Of a stretch of DNA of 52,543 bases, positions 11,791 through 24,700 are shown in pieces. The first letter of the stretch is position 1, and each line of letters starts with the position of its first letter. The stretch lies in NCBI GenBank assembly GCA_034696485.1, contig JAQIWT010000028.1, positions 1 to 52,543 on the forward strand, written 5' to 3'. The DNA comes from Isohypsibius dastychi (taxonomy: Eukaryota; Tardigrada; Eutardigrada; Parachela; Isohypsibiidae). The notes under the pieces were generated by a model, which saw only the letters and a list, made by a program, of their open reading frames with translations, made no database searches and was not told the DNA's origin. Position numbers and translations under genes: made by a program.

Positions 11791-13319
11791 CTAAGGCACA
11801 TTCGTGAATAAAAACGACACAGACTCTCCATTGTGTGTTCGCCGGATCGCCTCGGCAAAGACAGCAGAGACGTCAATGACCTTTAGGAATAAAAACTTGC
11901 TGGATATGCGACAATTGTAGATAAGTTTCTCACCCTCAAAAAACTGCATTTTTTCACGGTTTCTGTTTGCGGGATGGTGTTGGTAACTATGAATTCCGTA
12001 AACGGAGAGCGGTTCACCCGTTCCAAAGCTGTACCCGCGAATATTCCATGGCTAGCAAACGCGTAAATCTTCTTCGCACCAGCTTCTAACAGCCTAAAAA
12101 TGCACGTGGTAAAGCACGAAACTGATCTTGAAAATTGTTCATTACTTATCGGCGGCATCGCAGATTGTTTCAGAAGAATCTAGAAATTACGTAACTATCA
12201 ATGAACATCCTGGCATAGGTGGGTCAGTGTGCGCTCTGACCTGCCATATCATCAATCAGAATTGCGACCTTGTCCTTCACATCTCCAACCAGCATCATGG
12301 TCACGTCGTCACAATGTTCTCCATTCGTCCTTTTCCTCTCTTTGTGAACAAGACCGAAGTCCAAATCTAGCTTGTCAGCTATCGAAGTTACTCTATACGC
12401 GGACAACATGGTAACGTGCATTACCATCATGGTTCGAATAACCGACTAACCTTTTAACTCCCCCTGCGTCTGGCGAGATAAGAACACTTGACTGCCAGCC
12501 GGGTATATGCCCCTTGATCCACTGGATGACTGCTGGCTCCGCAAACAGATTGTCCACTGGGGTGTCAAAGAATCCCTGAATTCGCAGAATCTACTGATAT
12601 CAGCGAAGAACATGCATACAACCCACTTGAATCTGTGCGACGTGTAGATCCATTGTAATGATGTGATGAGCACCCGCCACAGAGAGCATTCTAGCCACCA
12701 GTTTCGCCGAAATCGGTGCTCGTGACTGGAAAAGAGACTCATGCAGGCAGTGAGAAAAGCATACGAGAACGCGGGCAATTTTTAGCAAAGAGCGGTGCAA
12801 GGAAGAGCAAAGGTCACTTGCTCTAGCTACACGGGCACAGCCAGGTAATTAGCACAACTGTGAATAAAAGATGAATCAGGTAACTTTTAAGAAGAGCTAT
12901 CTACAGAGATATCCATCAACATAAATGACGAAATATTCGAGTTTCCCTCACTTTGTAAATCTTGCTTTGGCGGGCATATGGGAAACACGGAATGACTGCT
13001 GTAATCCGAGAAGCAGCTGCAATTTTGCAGGCGTTGATCATGATGAAGGTTTCCATAAGATGGTCACTGATATTTCCTGCACCAGTCTGAATTATGTACA
13101 CATCATGTCCACGTACCGATTCGCCAATTTTTACGCTTTGAAACGGGAAAATCATGTTAGACGATTCAAGCAATTCATGGGGTTTTACTATTTTTACGCG
13201 ATCTCTTGATTGCTGAACTTGTTGATCGTCACTTTGGACAGCTGGATTCCCAAATGTTCTGCTATTTTCTCGGCAAGCTCAGGATGCGAAGATCCGGCAA
13301 AAACTTTGACACTCGTCAT
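11791..13319 (-). CDS. PRPS: Ribose-phosphate pyrophosphokinase (PRPP synthetase)
   Basis: Makes PRPP from ribose-5-phosphate and ATP for purine, pyrimidine and NAD synthesis; cytosolic. Eight exons: 13198-13319, 12952-13135, 12627-12725, 12451-12575, 12241-12392, 12146-12179, 11934-12093, 11791-11880. They give 321 aa, against 318 for human PRPS1, with all phases consistent. Visible hallmarks are the N-terminus [17 protein letters not shown], then [57 protein letters not shown], and the PRPP-binding segment [20 protein letters not shown]. The C-terminus [16 protein letters not shown] is diagnostic. The residue pair Lys-Asp of human ARQDKKDKS is replaced by SKIYK here, a flexible-loop difference. 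The 34-nt exon 12146-12179 is required to complete the PRPP loop. Confidence 0.95.
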
Positions 13320-13834
13320 CTTTTCCCAGTTCAGTCACCCAGAGAAATTATAAATGGTCAGCTGAATATTACCACCAAGATGTTCGGCAGTAACAAATGC
13401 AAAGCCAACTGGAACACAAAACACAACAAATACTGCACTTCGTTGGTAAGACTTGCTTCGACGAAGCTACGATCTAAATCAGAAAAACGTGATAGGGGCA
13501 AAATTCAGTGGATGCTTGGTTTGTCATTTCATCAGCAGGCCGTGAAGGGGCAATGTACAACATACATGCATTTCACTGTCAGATATACGCTTCTGTATGG
13601 ATCACACTTGACATACTGTATTATTCCAACGATACTGCCGTCATATACAATGTCTGAAAGGTCAAATTTTCTGAAATAACTCCATTCCGTATGATCATTC
13701 TTGATTTATGCTTTCGAAGCTGCATTTCAGAAAATGAGCGTATCACAGAAGATTAAAACAAACTTTCGGCAATAAGGCAGAGAGCAACGAACTCACAAAG
13801 GACCTAGACTAATTTACAAATTACATGCGAAGTT
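13320..13834. other. PRPS upstream / RAB3GAP2 downstream region
   Basis: Head-to-tail gap between the PRPS start codon and the RAB3GAP2 stop codon, both on the minus strand. A 157-codon plus-strand frame (13206-13679) overlaps PRPS exon 1 in antisense and has no family features, so it is treated as chance. No repeat was seen. The PRPS promoter must lie here. Confidence 0.5.
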
Positions 13835-16800
13835 CTATGAATTCACAACGGTAGACTGCATCCATTCGAACACTTCCAAACAAAGTTTGTAATCCGGATC
13901 ATGCTTCTTCATCACATGAACGATATTTCGAACTAGGTGATAAGTGGATTGCCCATCGGCATTCTGGTTGGCTAAAGATGAAAAATCCTACAAAGAAAAA
14001 GAGAACGTAGAGAAAGTCACCAATTTCGGATACCGGTTTGATTACTTTTAGACAAATCAGAAAAACATAGAATAAAAGAAGAAAATTTCTCACCATCGAT
14101 CGAATCCAAGAAACCATCTTAGGAGTCATCGTCGACAAATTTCTCGCGTAATCAGTTTGTGACGTTGTACTGGTTGTCAAAAGTGCAAGCCGTTGTCCAA
14201 CCAAGGTCAACAGTGGTTTCAAAACCGGATTCTTGTCAGTGATGGCGCCGAAGACACCTTCACCGATCTCATCCATTCCATGTGAAAACAACTCCATAAC
14301 ATACATACTCCGCGTTTCATCCCCACTTATTTCCCAATAGGTTGCAATCTCCAATAACCGCTCAACCCATTCCACATCCGGCTGGATGCAGAGTTCCGAA
14401 GCAGTCCTCACAACGGCTGAGAAAGCTCGCGACAAAAACTGAAAAGTTAGTAACGTGAAACCCATATCATCCATCATCTAGGTCACTCAAACCTGCGTTC
14501 GATTTTGTAAAACAGTTTGATCGACTTCCATAACAGAGAGAAGTGGGTGCGATGTCAAATCTTGAAAGAACGCTTCCTTTCCTTTGAAATCGAAGAGTGA
14601 AAGTGGCTTGACGTTTTTCAGGTTGAATTCCATAATTGCCCGAAGAATATCGAGGAGAACGAGGTGGTGTTTTAAGAGAGGAGCTGTTGTCAGAGGCTGC
14701 AGGATAGAAAGCTCAACCACGGATGTCCGAACTGTAGTCTCAGCTTCAAGCCAAAGAAAGTCGTGTTGCGGAGCAAACGTGTTGGCCGTTGACGTTGTAT
14801 CAGCCTGGAAGAAAGAAAGACAGCGTATTTGAAACCCTGGAATAGTTCCGGGAATGATGAGCCATGTACAACTTACATCGAGCATATACCCCAGAAGTTT
14901 GTGAGTTAAGACGAGAAACGCAGACACAGCTGACTCGTTCATATTCATATCCCGGGTGAACAATCTTTCTTTTGGAACTTTCCCCACCTTTTCGAGCAGG
15001 TTTGCAAACTGCGACACTCGTTCAGCTAAAAACGTTTTCCACATCAGGAATGAAAGCCCTAAAAACAGAGTTAGTTTCAAACGCCAGATATGAACTTCAA
15101 ACAGCGGTTGAACCGACCATGCACTATTGGTCCATCAACGATATCCTTCAGGTACATCACAGCAGTATTCAGCACCGCAACTTCCTGTGGATTCTTGCTC
15201 CAGTTAACCACCGAAGCCCAAGCACATTCAGCCAACAAAACATCTGGATGAAGGCTTTTTGGAAAGATTGCTTTCAGGACACTCAGAGCTTCAGTGATTT
15301 CTTTTTGGTCAAACAGTAATTCTTGCGTGTTTAGAAACCTCAACGGTCGGTCATCTTTTTCTTCCGATTCGAGTGATGGCAGGCGAATTTCGATGTCAGA
15401 TGAATAGAATGACTTCATAATTGCAGTCGGCGGAAGATCCAGAAAGCCGTTTGATGTCCAGGAAGCAAGATACTCGGCTGCGGCGCAACTTCCACGTGAA
15501 ATGAATTCGCGGACGGAGAGCTGATTGGCATCAACCAAAGACTTAGTTACAGGCATGAAGCGCACCAAGAAACCCTGCAAAATATCCATAATTAACTGAA
15601 AATTCTGCTTGGAATTACGCCACATTCAAATTGTGGATAATAAAAGAACTGCAGGCATGGTTCACGAAAATGTTCCAAGATGGTGTTAGAAACTCTTATA
15701 GATATTGTACCTGAAGCGAGAGTAGACTCTCGATGCGTTGAGATAACCGGGTCCATTCAACGGATTCCTTGCAAATGGACTCCCACTCATCTGATTGAGC
15801 CTCCACTTGCTGATCCAAATTTGAACGGGGTAAGAATGTGGTGATGATCACGAAACTGAAAGTCAATGCGGCTGGAAGATTACGAGTGTTCTCAATGAGC
15901 AGACGAGTTTCTGGCAGTGCTTCAGGAACCTGAATGCCAAACAACGTTGAAAGAAACGACTGCAGCAGTTCCAGCTTTCCACGTAAATCACCTGAAAAAA
16001 CACATGGATCGATCACAAAATGGCGCAAAACATTTTACACAAACGAAATCTTGTAATAAGTGGTTCCGGACACCTCCGTACCTGACAAATCGAATTTTTC
16101 TGACAGCCAGAAACGCACAAGCAGACTGTAGACTTCATTTTTCTCCAAGAAACCGAAAACATCTTGAAAGTCTCCACTGGTAGCGATTTTTCCCAGAAAG
16201 TATGCTTCAAATAGAATCCGCAGAAAATCGAAGGATTCGAGGGAGTTTCCCTCATCCTGTATCACAGTAATCACACCGTGGGAGTCCTGATGTAGAGCTG
16301 ACTGACAAAGATCCACGAACGTTCTCCAGTCAATCACTTTGATCTCCGAACCCGATGGTTTCCGAGCTGATGCGACGGAGGTCAGAAGCGGGAATCCGAC
16401 GCTTTCGGAAATCTCATTCAGTTTCTTCACAAAAGTTTCATCGAGCAGGGAGCATCGAGAAGATTGCTGCGATAAACGTTTCCAACTCACGATGATCCGC
16501 TGAAACAAATCAGTTGTCAATCGCGGAAACTACGTTTGCATGACGTCCACACTATGCACAACGCAATTCCAAGAATATCTTTCAAAATCGCAATAAGAAA
16601 AATTCGAGACCAAAACTTCAGCAATTTTAGCTCACAGAAATTAAGTCATACTTGTGTAATAAAACATATAGGTATTATTACAAAAGTGCTTCATACCAAA
16701 CGAAGTAAAACACAAATCCACATTATTTTCGATTGTATTCGGAAAGAAGCTATATTTCAATACCAGGAATCAGGGCTGGCATAGCCCAGCCCAAAAATTT

Positions 16801-19596
16801 TTGGGCTGAGCTGCAGCTCAGTCAGTTTTTGTGCTAAGCGAGAGATTTTGAAGATGTTATTCGCTCATGTATCTCGTATTTCAAAGTATTCAAAATTTCT
16901 TGCTTAGCACAAAAACTGACTGAGCTGCAGCTCAGCCCAAAAAATTTTGGGCTGGGCTGTGCCAGCCCTGCCAGGAATTTGTATAAAATAATCAATTTTT
17001 CGTAATACACCACACAAAATCCGGAATAAAAACTGTGGCAGTAAATGTAAAAGTTTACCTGATACCAACGAAGGTACGCCAGCAGTGCCTGCCATTTTTT
17101 CGTGAACGCTCTCCATTCCTCTTCCTGCGGTTCACTTGAAAATGTCGCTATTTGGGTTTCCAGAATTTCACACAGATCGTCGATTTCCAAGAGACATTCT
17201 GGATTTCGAAGAATCAACTCCACCGCTTGATCTTTCATTGCAGGAGAGATAACTTCATCCAGATAACTTCTAAGTTTCTCAACCGAGCCAAAGATATTTT
17301 CCTTCAGCTTGTGAAATGCCTGAGCATCCCGGGCGTCTTCCACATTCGCTCCTTCCTCAACCAAGTAGAACGGGATATTCAGGGAGTAAATGTTTCCAGA
17401 AATATCCAGGAAATAACAAGAACTTGTGGCAACGCATGATTGGTCCCCAGAAGGCGAATTTAAGTGGAGAGGATGTGGGCTGATGGGAACAAGTCGCAAT
17501 CCCTGACTCACGTGCAATGCCACTAAACGGCGACCGGATAGGGCGCTCCATACTTCCAAAAGATGTCGACGTGGAGCATATATTATAAGGCATTCCACAA
17601 ACCTACATTTTTAACAAAATGTAATTCAAATCGCATTTCAACATGTTTAGAATTTTATTCAAAATAATGAACTGGAGTAGTTTACATACAGCGTCTTCTT
17701 GTCTGAGCCGGTCCCGCTTAAAGTAATCCAAGCTACTTCCGCTGACCGGTAGCCTTTCCACATTTTGACAATGAGACCGGAAGTGCAGTCGAGAAGCAAA
17801 ACTCGCCCAAAATAGTCCGTCATAGCCGCTAAGCGGTGACTCCCTGATAAGAAAATGGACGAAGCGCAACGCCGGTCGTCGAAAATACTGAAACGAGGAT
17901 TGACGTCTTTTGCTGATTTGGGAAGGACTTTGTTCTTCTTTTCTGCTGGCTTGGTCGACGGCATCGCACGGTTCAAAAACCCCTGTAAAACAATATTTCA
18001 GATCCTCTATACCAGTTATGATAACAGTAACAAACATGCGATATCAAAGTATGTCAGTACCTGTAAACCGAACCGCGAGGCAGCGCTGTTGATTTTCGAG
18101 GTGACGACCGAGCTGACTTTACTGGCCACCGCTTTCGCAACTTCTCCCAGCTCCAGTCCAGTTTCCCCCTCCATGATAAAATAACTCGAGACCAGTGGGT
18201 ATCCGCCAACAGCCACAATCCGCCGGAAACTGGGTAGCGGCATCTTGACACTCGCACTTCTTCCGCCCAGTATCGAGGCGTTGAGCAGCTGATCGAAGCC
18301 ATTAATCTGGCTGGAGCCTAAGGAAGCTATGTCATGGATAGTCTGCTGCGTTTCCAGCTGGAATTTCTCGTGGTTGATGGACCGGGTCTCAACATCTTCA
18401 TCTTCCGCTCGCTTCCGGGAAACGGCATCGGCGGCACAATTTTTGAAACTCTGAAAAGACTATGAGATTTTATTGAGAGATCTTCGTACTGCAACGGAAT
18501 GCAAGCTAGACAAACAGAGCTTAATTCAACGAAAACTAGAATTGACTTGAAATTTACCTGAAGGGAATGGTAAAGCTCGGGTCCATTGATGACAATGACA
18601 ATCCCATTGTCGTAGAGAATAACAAGTTCTTGCGTGGAAATCTTCCCGCTAAAGCTGAGGCTGGGAGGAGAGACGAATTTAATTTGTACAACCGATCCGA
18701 TATCGAATTGCTGGCGATGTACAGTGTAGCCAGTTTCGGTATGGAATGCGACAAAGCCACTTCTGAAACCATAGACAATACAGGTCCAGTCAGGAACTCC
18801 GTCGGACGATCGATGCCGCGAGGTCAGTGGAAGCGTGATGCAACAGGTCAGTACTTCCGTCGAACCAGTTTCTGAAAACAAATAGGTAAATTTACAACGA
18901 TGCTGGAAACTACGATCAGCCCCAAACAACTCCAGGTTTCTCAGCAAAGCGGAAATCACGTTGTGGCAAAATAGTTGAAGACAAAATTAGTTTGGAGATC
19001 GCTTCCGTTTCTGATGGAAAATAGTTTTAAAAAAAAATATGTCGAACAAACCTTCAGCAAGTGATCCATTCCAGAATTTGCTAAAAACCTGTTTATCTGA
19101 TTTCCATTTGTTGGATAAAACTGTAATTTCTTTTTCCGATGCAAGCACCATGAATCTGCCATCGCAGCTGATGTCAACTAGAACGTTCTTCGTCCACAAC
19201 TTTCTCTGCCTTTCAGCTTCGTCAGTTGAACCAGCTTCGTCTTCCGAAATTCCGATTGCAGTAGTAGCATCTTTTTGTTCTGAAATGAAATAAATCGATT
19301 TCACATGTTATGATGTTATCTATATCGTCATGTTTTTGTTCGAAGAAAAACAAATAAGTCGACAATTTTGCTGTCAGTTATTACCGTATTTTCAGACAAA
19401 ATTACTACACGAAATAAACAAGAACTAGTTCATGTTAAACATACCAACCTGTAGGTGTTGAAAGAAGTGATGATTTTGACGAAGAAAAAGATATCTGAGC
19501 TCCGAGCCCGAGAATTCCAGTAAGACTATGAAGATCTTCAATCGTACCAATCTGCTGTAAAACGTCCTGATTTGAGCCTGCTTTTGTGACCGACAT
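13835..19596 (-). CDS. RAB3GAP2: Rab3 GTPase-activating protein non-catalytic subunit
   Basis: Regulatory partner of RAB3GAP1; the pair acts on Rab3/Rab18 at vesicle and ER membranes. Thirteen exons: 19449-19596, 19052-19279, 18558-18871, 18061-18450, 17690-17982, 17059-17602, 16082-16499, 15711-15991, 15118-15574, 14877-15058, 14493-14804, 14094-14438, 13835-13987. They give 1354 aa, against 1393 for human. Family signatures are PDWTCIVYGFRSGFV, HRLAAMTDYFGRVLLLD, VKMWKGYRSAEVAWI, LIIYAPRRHLLEVWS, FPKSLHPDVLLAECAW, LKNVKPLSLFDFKGKEAFFQDL and the C-terminal TYHLVRNIV helix. The N-terminal WD-like half and helical C-terminal half are both present. The intron between 17059 and 16499 carries a hAT-like MITE. 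The start is 332 bp from the divergent TP53RK gene. Confidence 0.95.
16771..16970. mobile_element. hAT-like MITE with 8-bp target duplication, in RAB3GAP2 intron
   Basis: The element is exactly 200 bp long and begins CAGGGCTGGCATAGCCCAGC. Its right end is the inverse complement, with two mismatches over the first 69 bases and weaker similarity to about 80. The 8-bp sequence CCAGGAAT flanks both sides (16763-16770 and 16971-16978), a perfect target-site duplication. An 8-bp duplication and CAGGG ends are characteristic of hAT transposons. It has no coding capacity, so it is a non-autonomous copy. Internal AGCTGCAGCT palindromes add further stems. Confidence 0.88.
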
Positions 19597-19928
19597 GGTG
19601 ACATATGCAAATCAAGATAAATGAACTTATAAATATTGTATTTTGCCCAGTGAGATTTCAGGAAGGAAAAAACGAAGGAGAGGAAAAGAAGGAGCTGAAA
19701 CGACGGGGAAACAAAAAGACGTAAAATAAAACGTAAACAATCACTTTTTGTGGGGTTGATTGATTGTGGATGGGTAGCAAGCCGCTATTGCAGGCGCATA
19801 TGCTGGGACCCTCACCGACCATTATCACAATTTATTTCGATTTTCGAGATTTTACGGTTTTCTTGTTTGGCTTATTTATCCAGGGAGCTGCCCTTCCTGC
19901 ATCACGGCCTTGAATTTGTGATAGAAAT
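19597..19928. promoter_or_regulatory. Shared divergent upstream region, RAB3GAP2 / TP53RK
   Basis: The two start codons lie 332 bp apart in opposite orientation, so this interval must contain both promoters and both 5' UTRs. No TATA box at a convincing distance was recognised. Housekeeping genes arranged this way commonly share a bidirectional promoter; that part is inference. Confidence 0.5.
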
Positions 19929-20703
19929 ATGGATGATCTTTCAGCTTTCAAACTCTGGAAACAGGGAGCTGAAGGGAGAATTTATCTTGGTGAATTTCTC
20001 GGAAGACCGGCTGTCGTGAAAGAAAGATTTGTGAAAAAGTACCGTCATCAATTTCTCGACCAACATTTGACGCAAGAAAGGTTCAAATCGGAAGCCAGAA
20101 TGCTGGTGCGGTGCAAAATCTCAGGTTCGTGCCCAAACGTCCTTGCGCATCACGCATCAGCGTTTTCTTCCGTCTTACGAGTTGATATTGATACCATACT
20201 TTTTTTCAGGTTTGAAAGTTCCGACGGTTTATTTCGCGGACTACGGCACCAGCCGTCTATGTTTGGAATATTTCCCGAATTCAGTCACCTGCAAGGCCTT
20301 CGTTGATGATCTCCTAAAGAAGAAAGAGACCGAAACTAACGGCGGTCAGCTTTTGGTGAAGCTTATGGAAATACTGGGAATCATAATTGCCAGATTACAC
20401 GAAGGCGACAATATTCATGGAGATCTCACAACCTCAAACTTTGTACTTCCGCCACCCGCAGAAAACCTCGACGTGCATTTCATCGATTTCGGGCTGGGAT
20501 ATGTCAGCAAAAGCCCGGAAGACAAAAGTGTCGATTTGTATGTCTTAGAGAGAGCGTTCCTGAGTTCGCATCCGGGAACTGAAAAATTATTCGCGATACT
20601 GCTGGAAAACTATTTTGGGAACTGCACCAGGGATAAGAAAGAAATCGCCAGCAAATTCCACGAGGTCCGGTTACGCGGCCGGAAGCGGGTCATGATTGGA
20701 TGA
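19929..20703 (+). CDS. TP53RK: TP53-regulating kinase / Bud32 of the KEOPS complex
   Basis: Small atypical kinase/ATPase subunit of KEOPS, needed for N6-threonylcarbamoyl-adenosine on ANN-decoding tRNAs. Two exons (19929-20124 and 20210-20703) give 229 aa, with a phase-1 intron of 85 bp. Motifs are a glycine-rich start LWKQGAEGRIYLGEF, invariant KERF-KKYRHQFLDQ, HGDLTTSNF (catalytic loop), HFIDFGLGY (DFG) and the terminal VRLRGRKRVMIG, which is diagnostic of Bud32. The P-loop is reduced and the activation segment short, as is normal in this family. An AATAAA polyadenylation signal lies at 20746-20751. The gene is divergent from RAB3GAP2. Confidence 0.95.
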
Positions 20704-21052
20704 AATAATTCAGCTGTCCCTCAGAAGTCCGTATTTTGTGGAGTAAATAAAATTTCTTCGTGAATGGGAACTACCCACGTGATCATAGTAAATATAAAGT
20801 GAAGTGATACCAAACTTATGATTTACTTTTTTTCTGAAATTGACTCACAATTATCAGTTTATTGATGACAACAACGATTCCCTGTACAGAAAACACACTC
20901 GGCTGCGCACGAATGCACGATCAAACTTTGTGCGGAAGACAGATGTACTTTCCTTGACTAATACAATCTAGCCGTACCCCACAAATACAAACGGCAAACG
21001 ACAACCAGAGACAAATACCCTTTAAATTTATGGGAGATAATTATAAAAACAA
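20704..21052. other. Convergent 3' region, TP53RK / bL33m
   Basis: Tail-to-tail gap. It contains the TP53RK poly(A) signal at 20746-20751 (AATAAA). The rest is AT-rich, with no exon or repeat recognised. Confidence 0.5.
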
Positions 21053-21232
21053 TCATCTGTCTTTAATGGATTTGAGCTTTTTGACCTCCCGATAAAGCAC
21101 TTCTTCGCGGACCAGAGGATCCCAACGAACCTGCTCCAGCTTTGCCTCCAGCCTTCCTCGGACGGCCATCACTTTGTGGGATGTAGCCAAGCTTTGAAGC
21201 ATCACAGTCACAAACTTGGATTTCGGGGCCAT
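21053..21232 (-). CDS. MRPL33: Mitochondrial large ribosomal subunit protein bL33m
   Basis: A single-exon frame of 59 residues. It starts MAPKSKFVTVMLQSLATSH and ends WDPLVREEVLYREVKKLKSIKDR. Human MRPL33 has the same length class (65 aa) and the same ending pattern, with YDPVV followed by VLF-EKKKI. The protein acts in the mitochondrial ribosome near the E-site. The N-terminus is short and basic, as expected. It is missed by length thresholds because a longer frame overlaps it in another phase. The CCT3 gene diverges 495 bp away. Confidence 0.82.
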   Translation of the reverse strand: MAPKSKFVTVMLQSLATSHKVMAVRGRLEAKLEQVRWDPLVREEVLYREVKKLKSIKDR

Positions 21233-21727
21233 TTCTCAAACAAAACTCGACAAGAAGTCCTAAATGCCGACGCCAAATGATCATAAACACAGCAGCGGAA
21301 ATTGAACTCAGATATGAATGTGAAGTTTGGGGACAAATCATCAATTTGGAATATAATTGGTGATGAACTAAAGAGCAGATTGAAACGTAACTTCAGATCC
21401 TGGATTTGAAATTTCAGTGTGAACCATCCAGCTATGCGAATGGAGATCCATGCTATTTGAACGACAGACCCCTGTATTACCCCTGGCCTGGCTTAGGGGG
21501 CTGGTCTACAGGTCTCCACCGTTTCTGCATGGAACTCGAGTAAATTTTGAAAACTTCTGCTTTGCTCGTCTCCCTAGATCTCTCCGTGATTAATTCCCAG
21601 GTTTCACCCAGATTTTCTGAATTTCTTCCTTTCGAGCCCGAGCCTGGTGAATGTCATCCTGTTGCTTCTGCTGATTTAGATCTGAGAGTTTGGAATCCAC
21701 CTACACCGGAAATTTTCAAAAATGATG
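21233..21727. promoter_or_regulatory. Shared divergent upstream region, MRPL33 / CCT3
   Basis: A gap of 495 bp separates two start codons in opposite orientation. It should contain both promoters. A 68-codon plus-strand frame ends just after the CCT3 start in another phase and has no family features. Confidence 0.45.
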
Positions 21728-24700
21728 ATGAATCGTCCTATTCTTGTACTTAGTAAGTAGGCCGTGAGTTATCCTCACCATGCATTTTTTGATTTGTTTT
21801 GATGATTCTAGATCAAAATACGAAGAGGGAATCAGGCAGGAAGGTGCAGACTGGAAACATCAGTGCTGCCAAGGTATGGGCTCCTCGTGGTTTTCGATGG
21901 GTCCTCGACGAATGTACTTTTCGTCAGGATTTCTCAGCGATTGTCGAGCCAAAATGTTGAAAGTAATTGAGAGTATCTTTTTATAGACTGTTGCCGACAT
22001 TATCCGGACATGCCTGGGTCCTCGAGCAATGCTGAAGGTGAGAAGTGATATTTGCGTTTTTAGAATTATTATGGATAAATGCTGTTGAAGGCCGTATGTT
22101 AAATTGGTTGAACATTACTGGAGATAGATTTTCGTTACTTAGATAGTCGTTTTGGTTTTTTATAATGTCCACAATCTTCAGCCAGTTCGCCAGCTTGATG
22201 GTGTCTTGGCCATACTGTATTTTGTGGAAGATTGAGAGTGTCCAAACAGTTGACTGCTTTAAAAAATGAGGATGGTCATAGTCTCTGAACATACAAGTGT
22301 TTCTTGACTCGCATACGTACTCAAAATATTTATTCCAAATATCTTTCTAAAACAAAGTTCTATTTTATAGATGCTCATGGATCCCACCGGTGGAATCGTC
22401 ATCACCAATGATGGCAACTGCATTCTTCGCGAAATCACTGTCCAGCATCCTGCTGCAAAATCGATGATCGAAATCAGCCGTACTCAAGATGAGGAAGTTG
22501 GGGATGGTACCACTTCCGTCATTGTTCTCGGTAAGACGATCTTGGCATCAGTGAAACCAAAAAAAAGTTGGTGCAAAATCGGACTAGTTTTCCTTTCAAG
22601 TTGAGACGAAGTTTCAGTAGATTTACTGCAGATTGGTTGGAAACACGGTCAGGTTTGGGATTGCTAATTTTTGGAAAATGGGCTACCACGATCTTCAGCG
22701 AGCATGCCTTCCAGTGGCATGTTGGCCTTATTTCGTGGAATATTGAGTGGGCTCACACAGTTGAAAATGACGATAACAGTCATGGTCATAGTCTCTGAGC
22801 AAACAAGAAACTGTCCCCTTATTTTTTATATTTTCATCAGTTTCATGAAATTCGATGGAAAAAATTACTGTTATTATGAAAACATGGTCATTATTTATTA
22901 TCACTGTTATTTCCGGTCGTTTTTCCAGCTTTGACGATGGTTTTCTATCATATGGCTCAATTGGTTCATATTTTTATTGGTTGTTTTAGCCGGAGAGATG
23001 CTGACAGCCGCGGAACCCTTCCTAGAAAATCTCCATCCAACTATCATCATCAGCGCGTATCGCCAGGCTTTGGAAGATATTATAAATATTGTCCGAGATC
23101 AGATTGCAGTCACTGTTGATACGACCAGCAAGGACAGAATGTTGGAGATCATTGGTACATGCTTGGGGACCAAAATGTTGGGAAGCTGGTAAGAAAAACA
23201 ATAGCCCATCGGGACACTGTTGAGTTAGATTTTTCGAATCTCATCAGTGATTCTCATTAGTGGTTTCTTTATCGTGTCTATGAAGTCTCACCACAGGGAG
23301 TCAGCTGATTCATTATCTATTCGCTAGAAATTATACGATGTCTCGGCGTTAACTTTGTGGAAGAGTGATGTTTGGTTCAAAAGAGTTGGTGTTGATCGGA
23401 GTTCACAGTGTTGAATTCCTGTTCAGCGCCTTAGTTTATGAACTCACATACTTTTATTTATCAATTTCGCAAGACAGTTTTTAAACTCGAGTGCGTTTCT
23501 TTTTCAGGGGAAATTTGGCGTGTGAGTTGGCTTATGATGCGACCAAAACTGTCTTTATTGATGATGCTGGAAGGAAGGAAGTTGACATCAAGCGGTATGC
23601 CAAGATTGAGAAAGTTCCTGGTGGATCCGTGGAGGATTCCCGAGTTTTGGACGGAGTTATGGTTAACAAAGACGTTACGCACGCCAAAATGAAACGGTAA
23701 TTCTTAAATTGAATTTCTTCGGGTTTTTATCTGCGTTTTTGTTCTTTTATCTCATTTCCTGGACGTTGCTTTTTTTAGCCGAATCGAAAATCCGAGGATC
23801 ATTCTTCTGGATTGCAATTTGGAATACAAGAAGGCGGAGAGCCAGACTAACATAGAAATCACTCAGGAAGCCGACTTCACCAAGCTTCTTCAGTTGGAGG
23901 AAGAATATATCAAGAATGTTTGCGACGATATCATCAAATTTAAACCGGATGTTGTCTTCACGGAAAAGGGAGTTTCCGATCTGGCGCAACATTTTCTCTT
24001 GAAAGCAGGCATTACGGCCATTCGTCGTGTCCGCAAAACCGACAACAACCGCATAGCTCGGTAATATATTTTTAAGACTTAGAAGAATGCTGGAAAAGAA
24101 CAGAAAGAAAGATCTCTATTTTAAGAAAACCTGAAATTTCAGTGTGATTTGATTTTTCGAGTGGTGGTTAATGTGCCTAACTGTTTTTTAGTGCTTGTGG
24201 AGCTCGGATCGTCAATCGAACCGACGAGTTACGCGAGGAAGATGTTGGAACTGAAGCAGCATTGTTCAACATTGAAAAGATCGGCGATGAATACTGGACC
24301 TTTGTGACAGGCTGCAAGAATCCCAAAGCTTGTACCATTCTTCTCCGTGGTGGAAGCAAAGATCTTCTGAATGAAGTAGAGCGTAATCTGCATGACGCAA
24401 TGAATGTTGCCCGAAATGTCCTGTTGGAGCCACTCATTGTTCCTGGTGGAGGTGCCGTTGAGATGGCCATTTCTCAGGTGAATATTACTGTAACAAATTA
24501 ATCTGGACGGTTTCATTTCCAAGAGATTTTATTTGTCGCAGTGAAAGTGAACATCCAGGAGCACTTGGTTGTAAAGAGTTTTCTTGCAGGCCATGGCGAA
24601 AAAGGCCGATGGAATCACTGGTGTCCGGAAAGGGCCTTACGCCGCTGTTGGGACTGCTCTTGAAGTTATTCCTCGAACGTTGGCGCAAAATTGCGGAGCT

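Noticed and set aside
13206-13679. 157-codon plus-strand frame near the PRPS start
   Set aside because: It overlaps PRPS exon 1 in antisense, has no splice context or motifs, and its composition is atypical; taken as chance.
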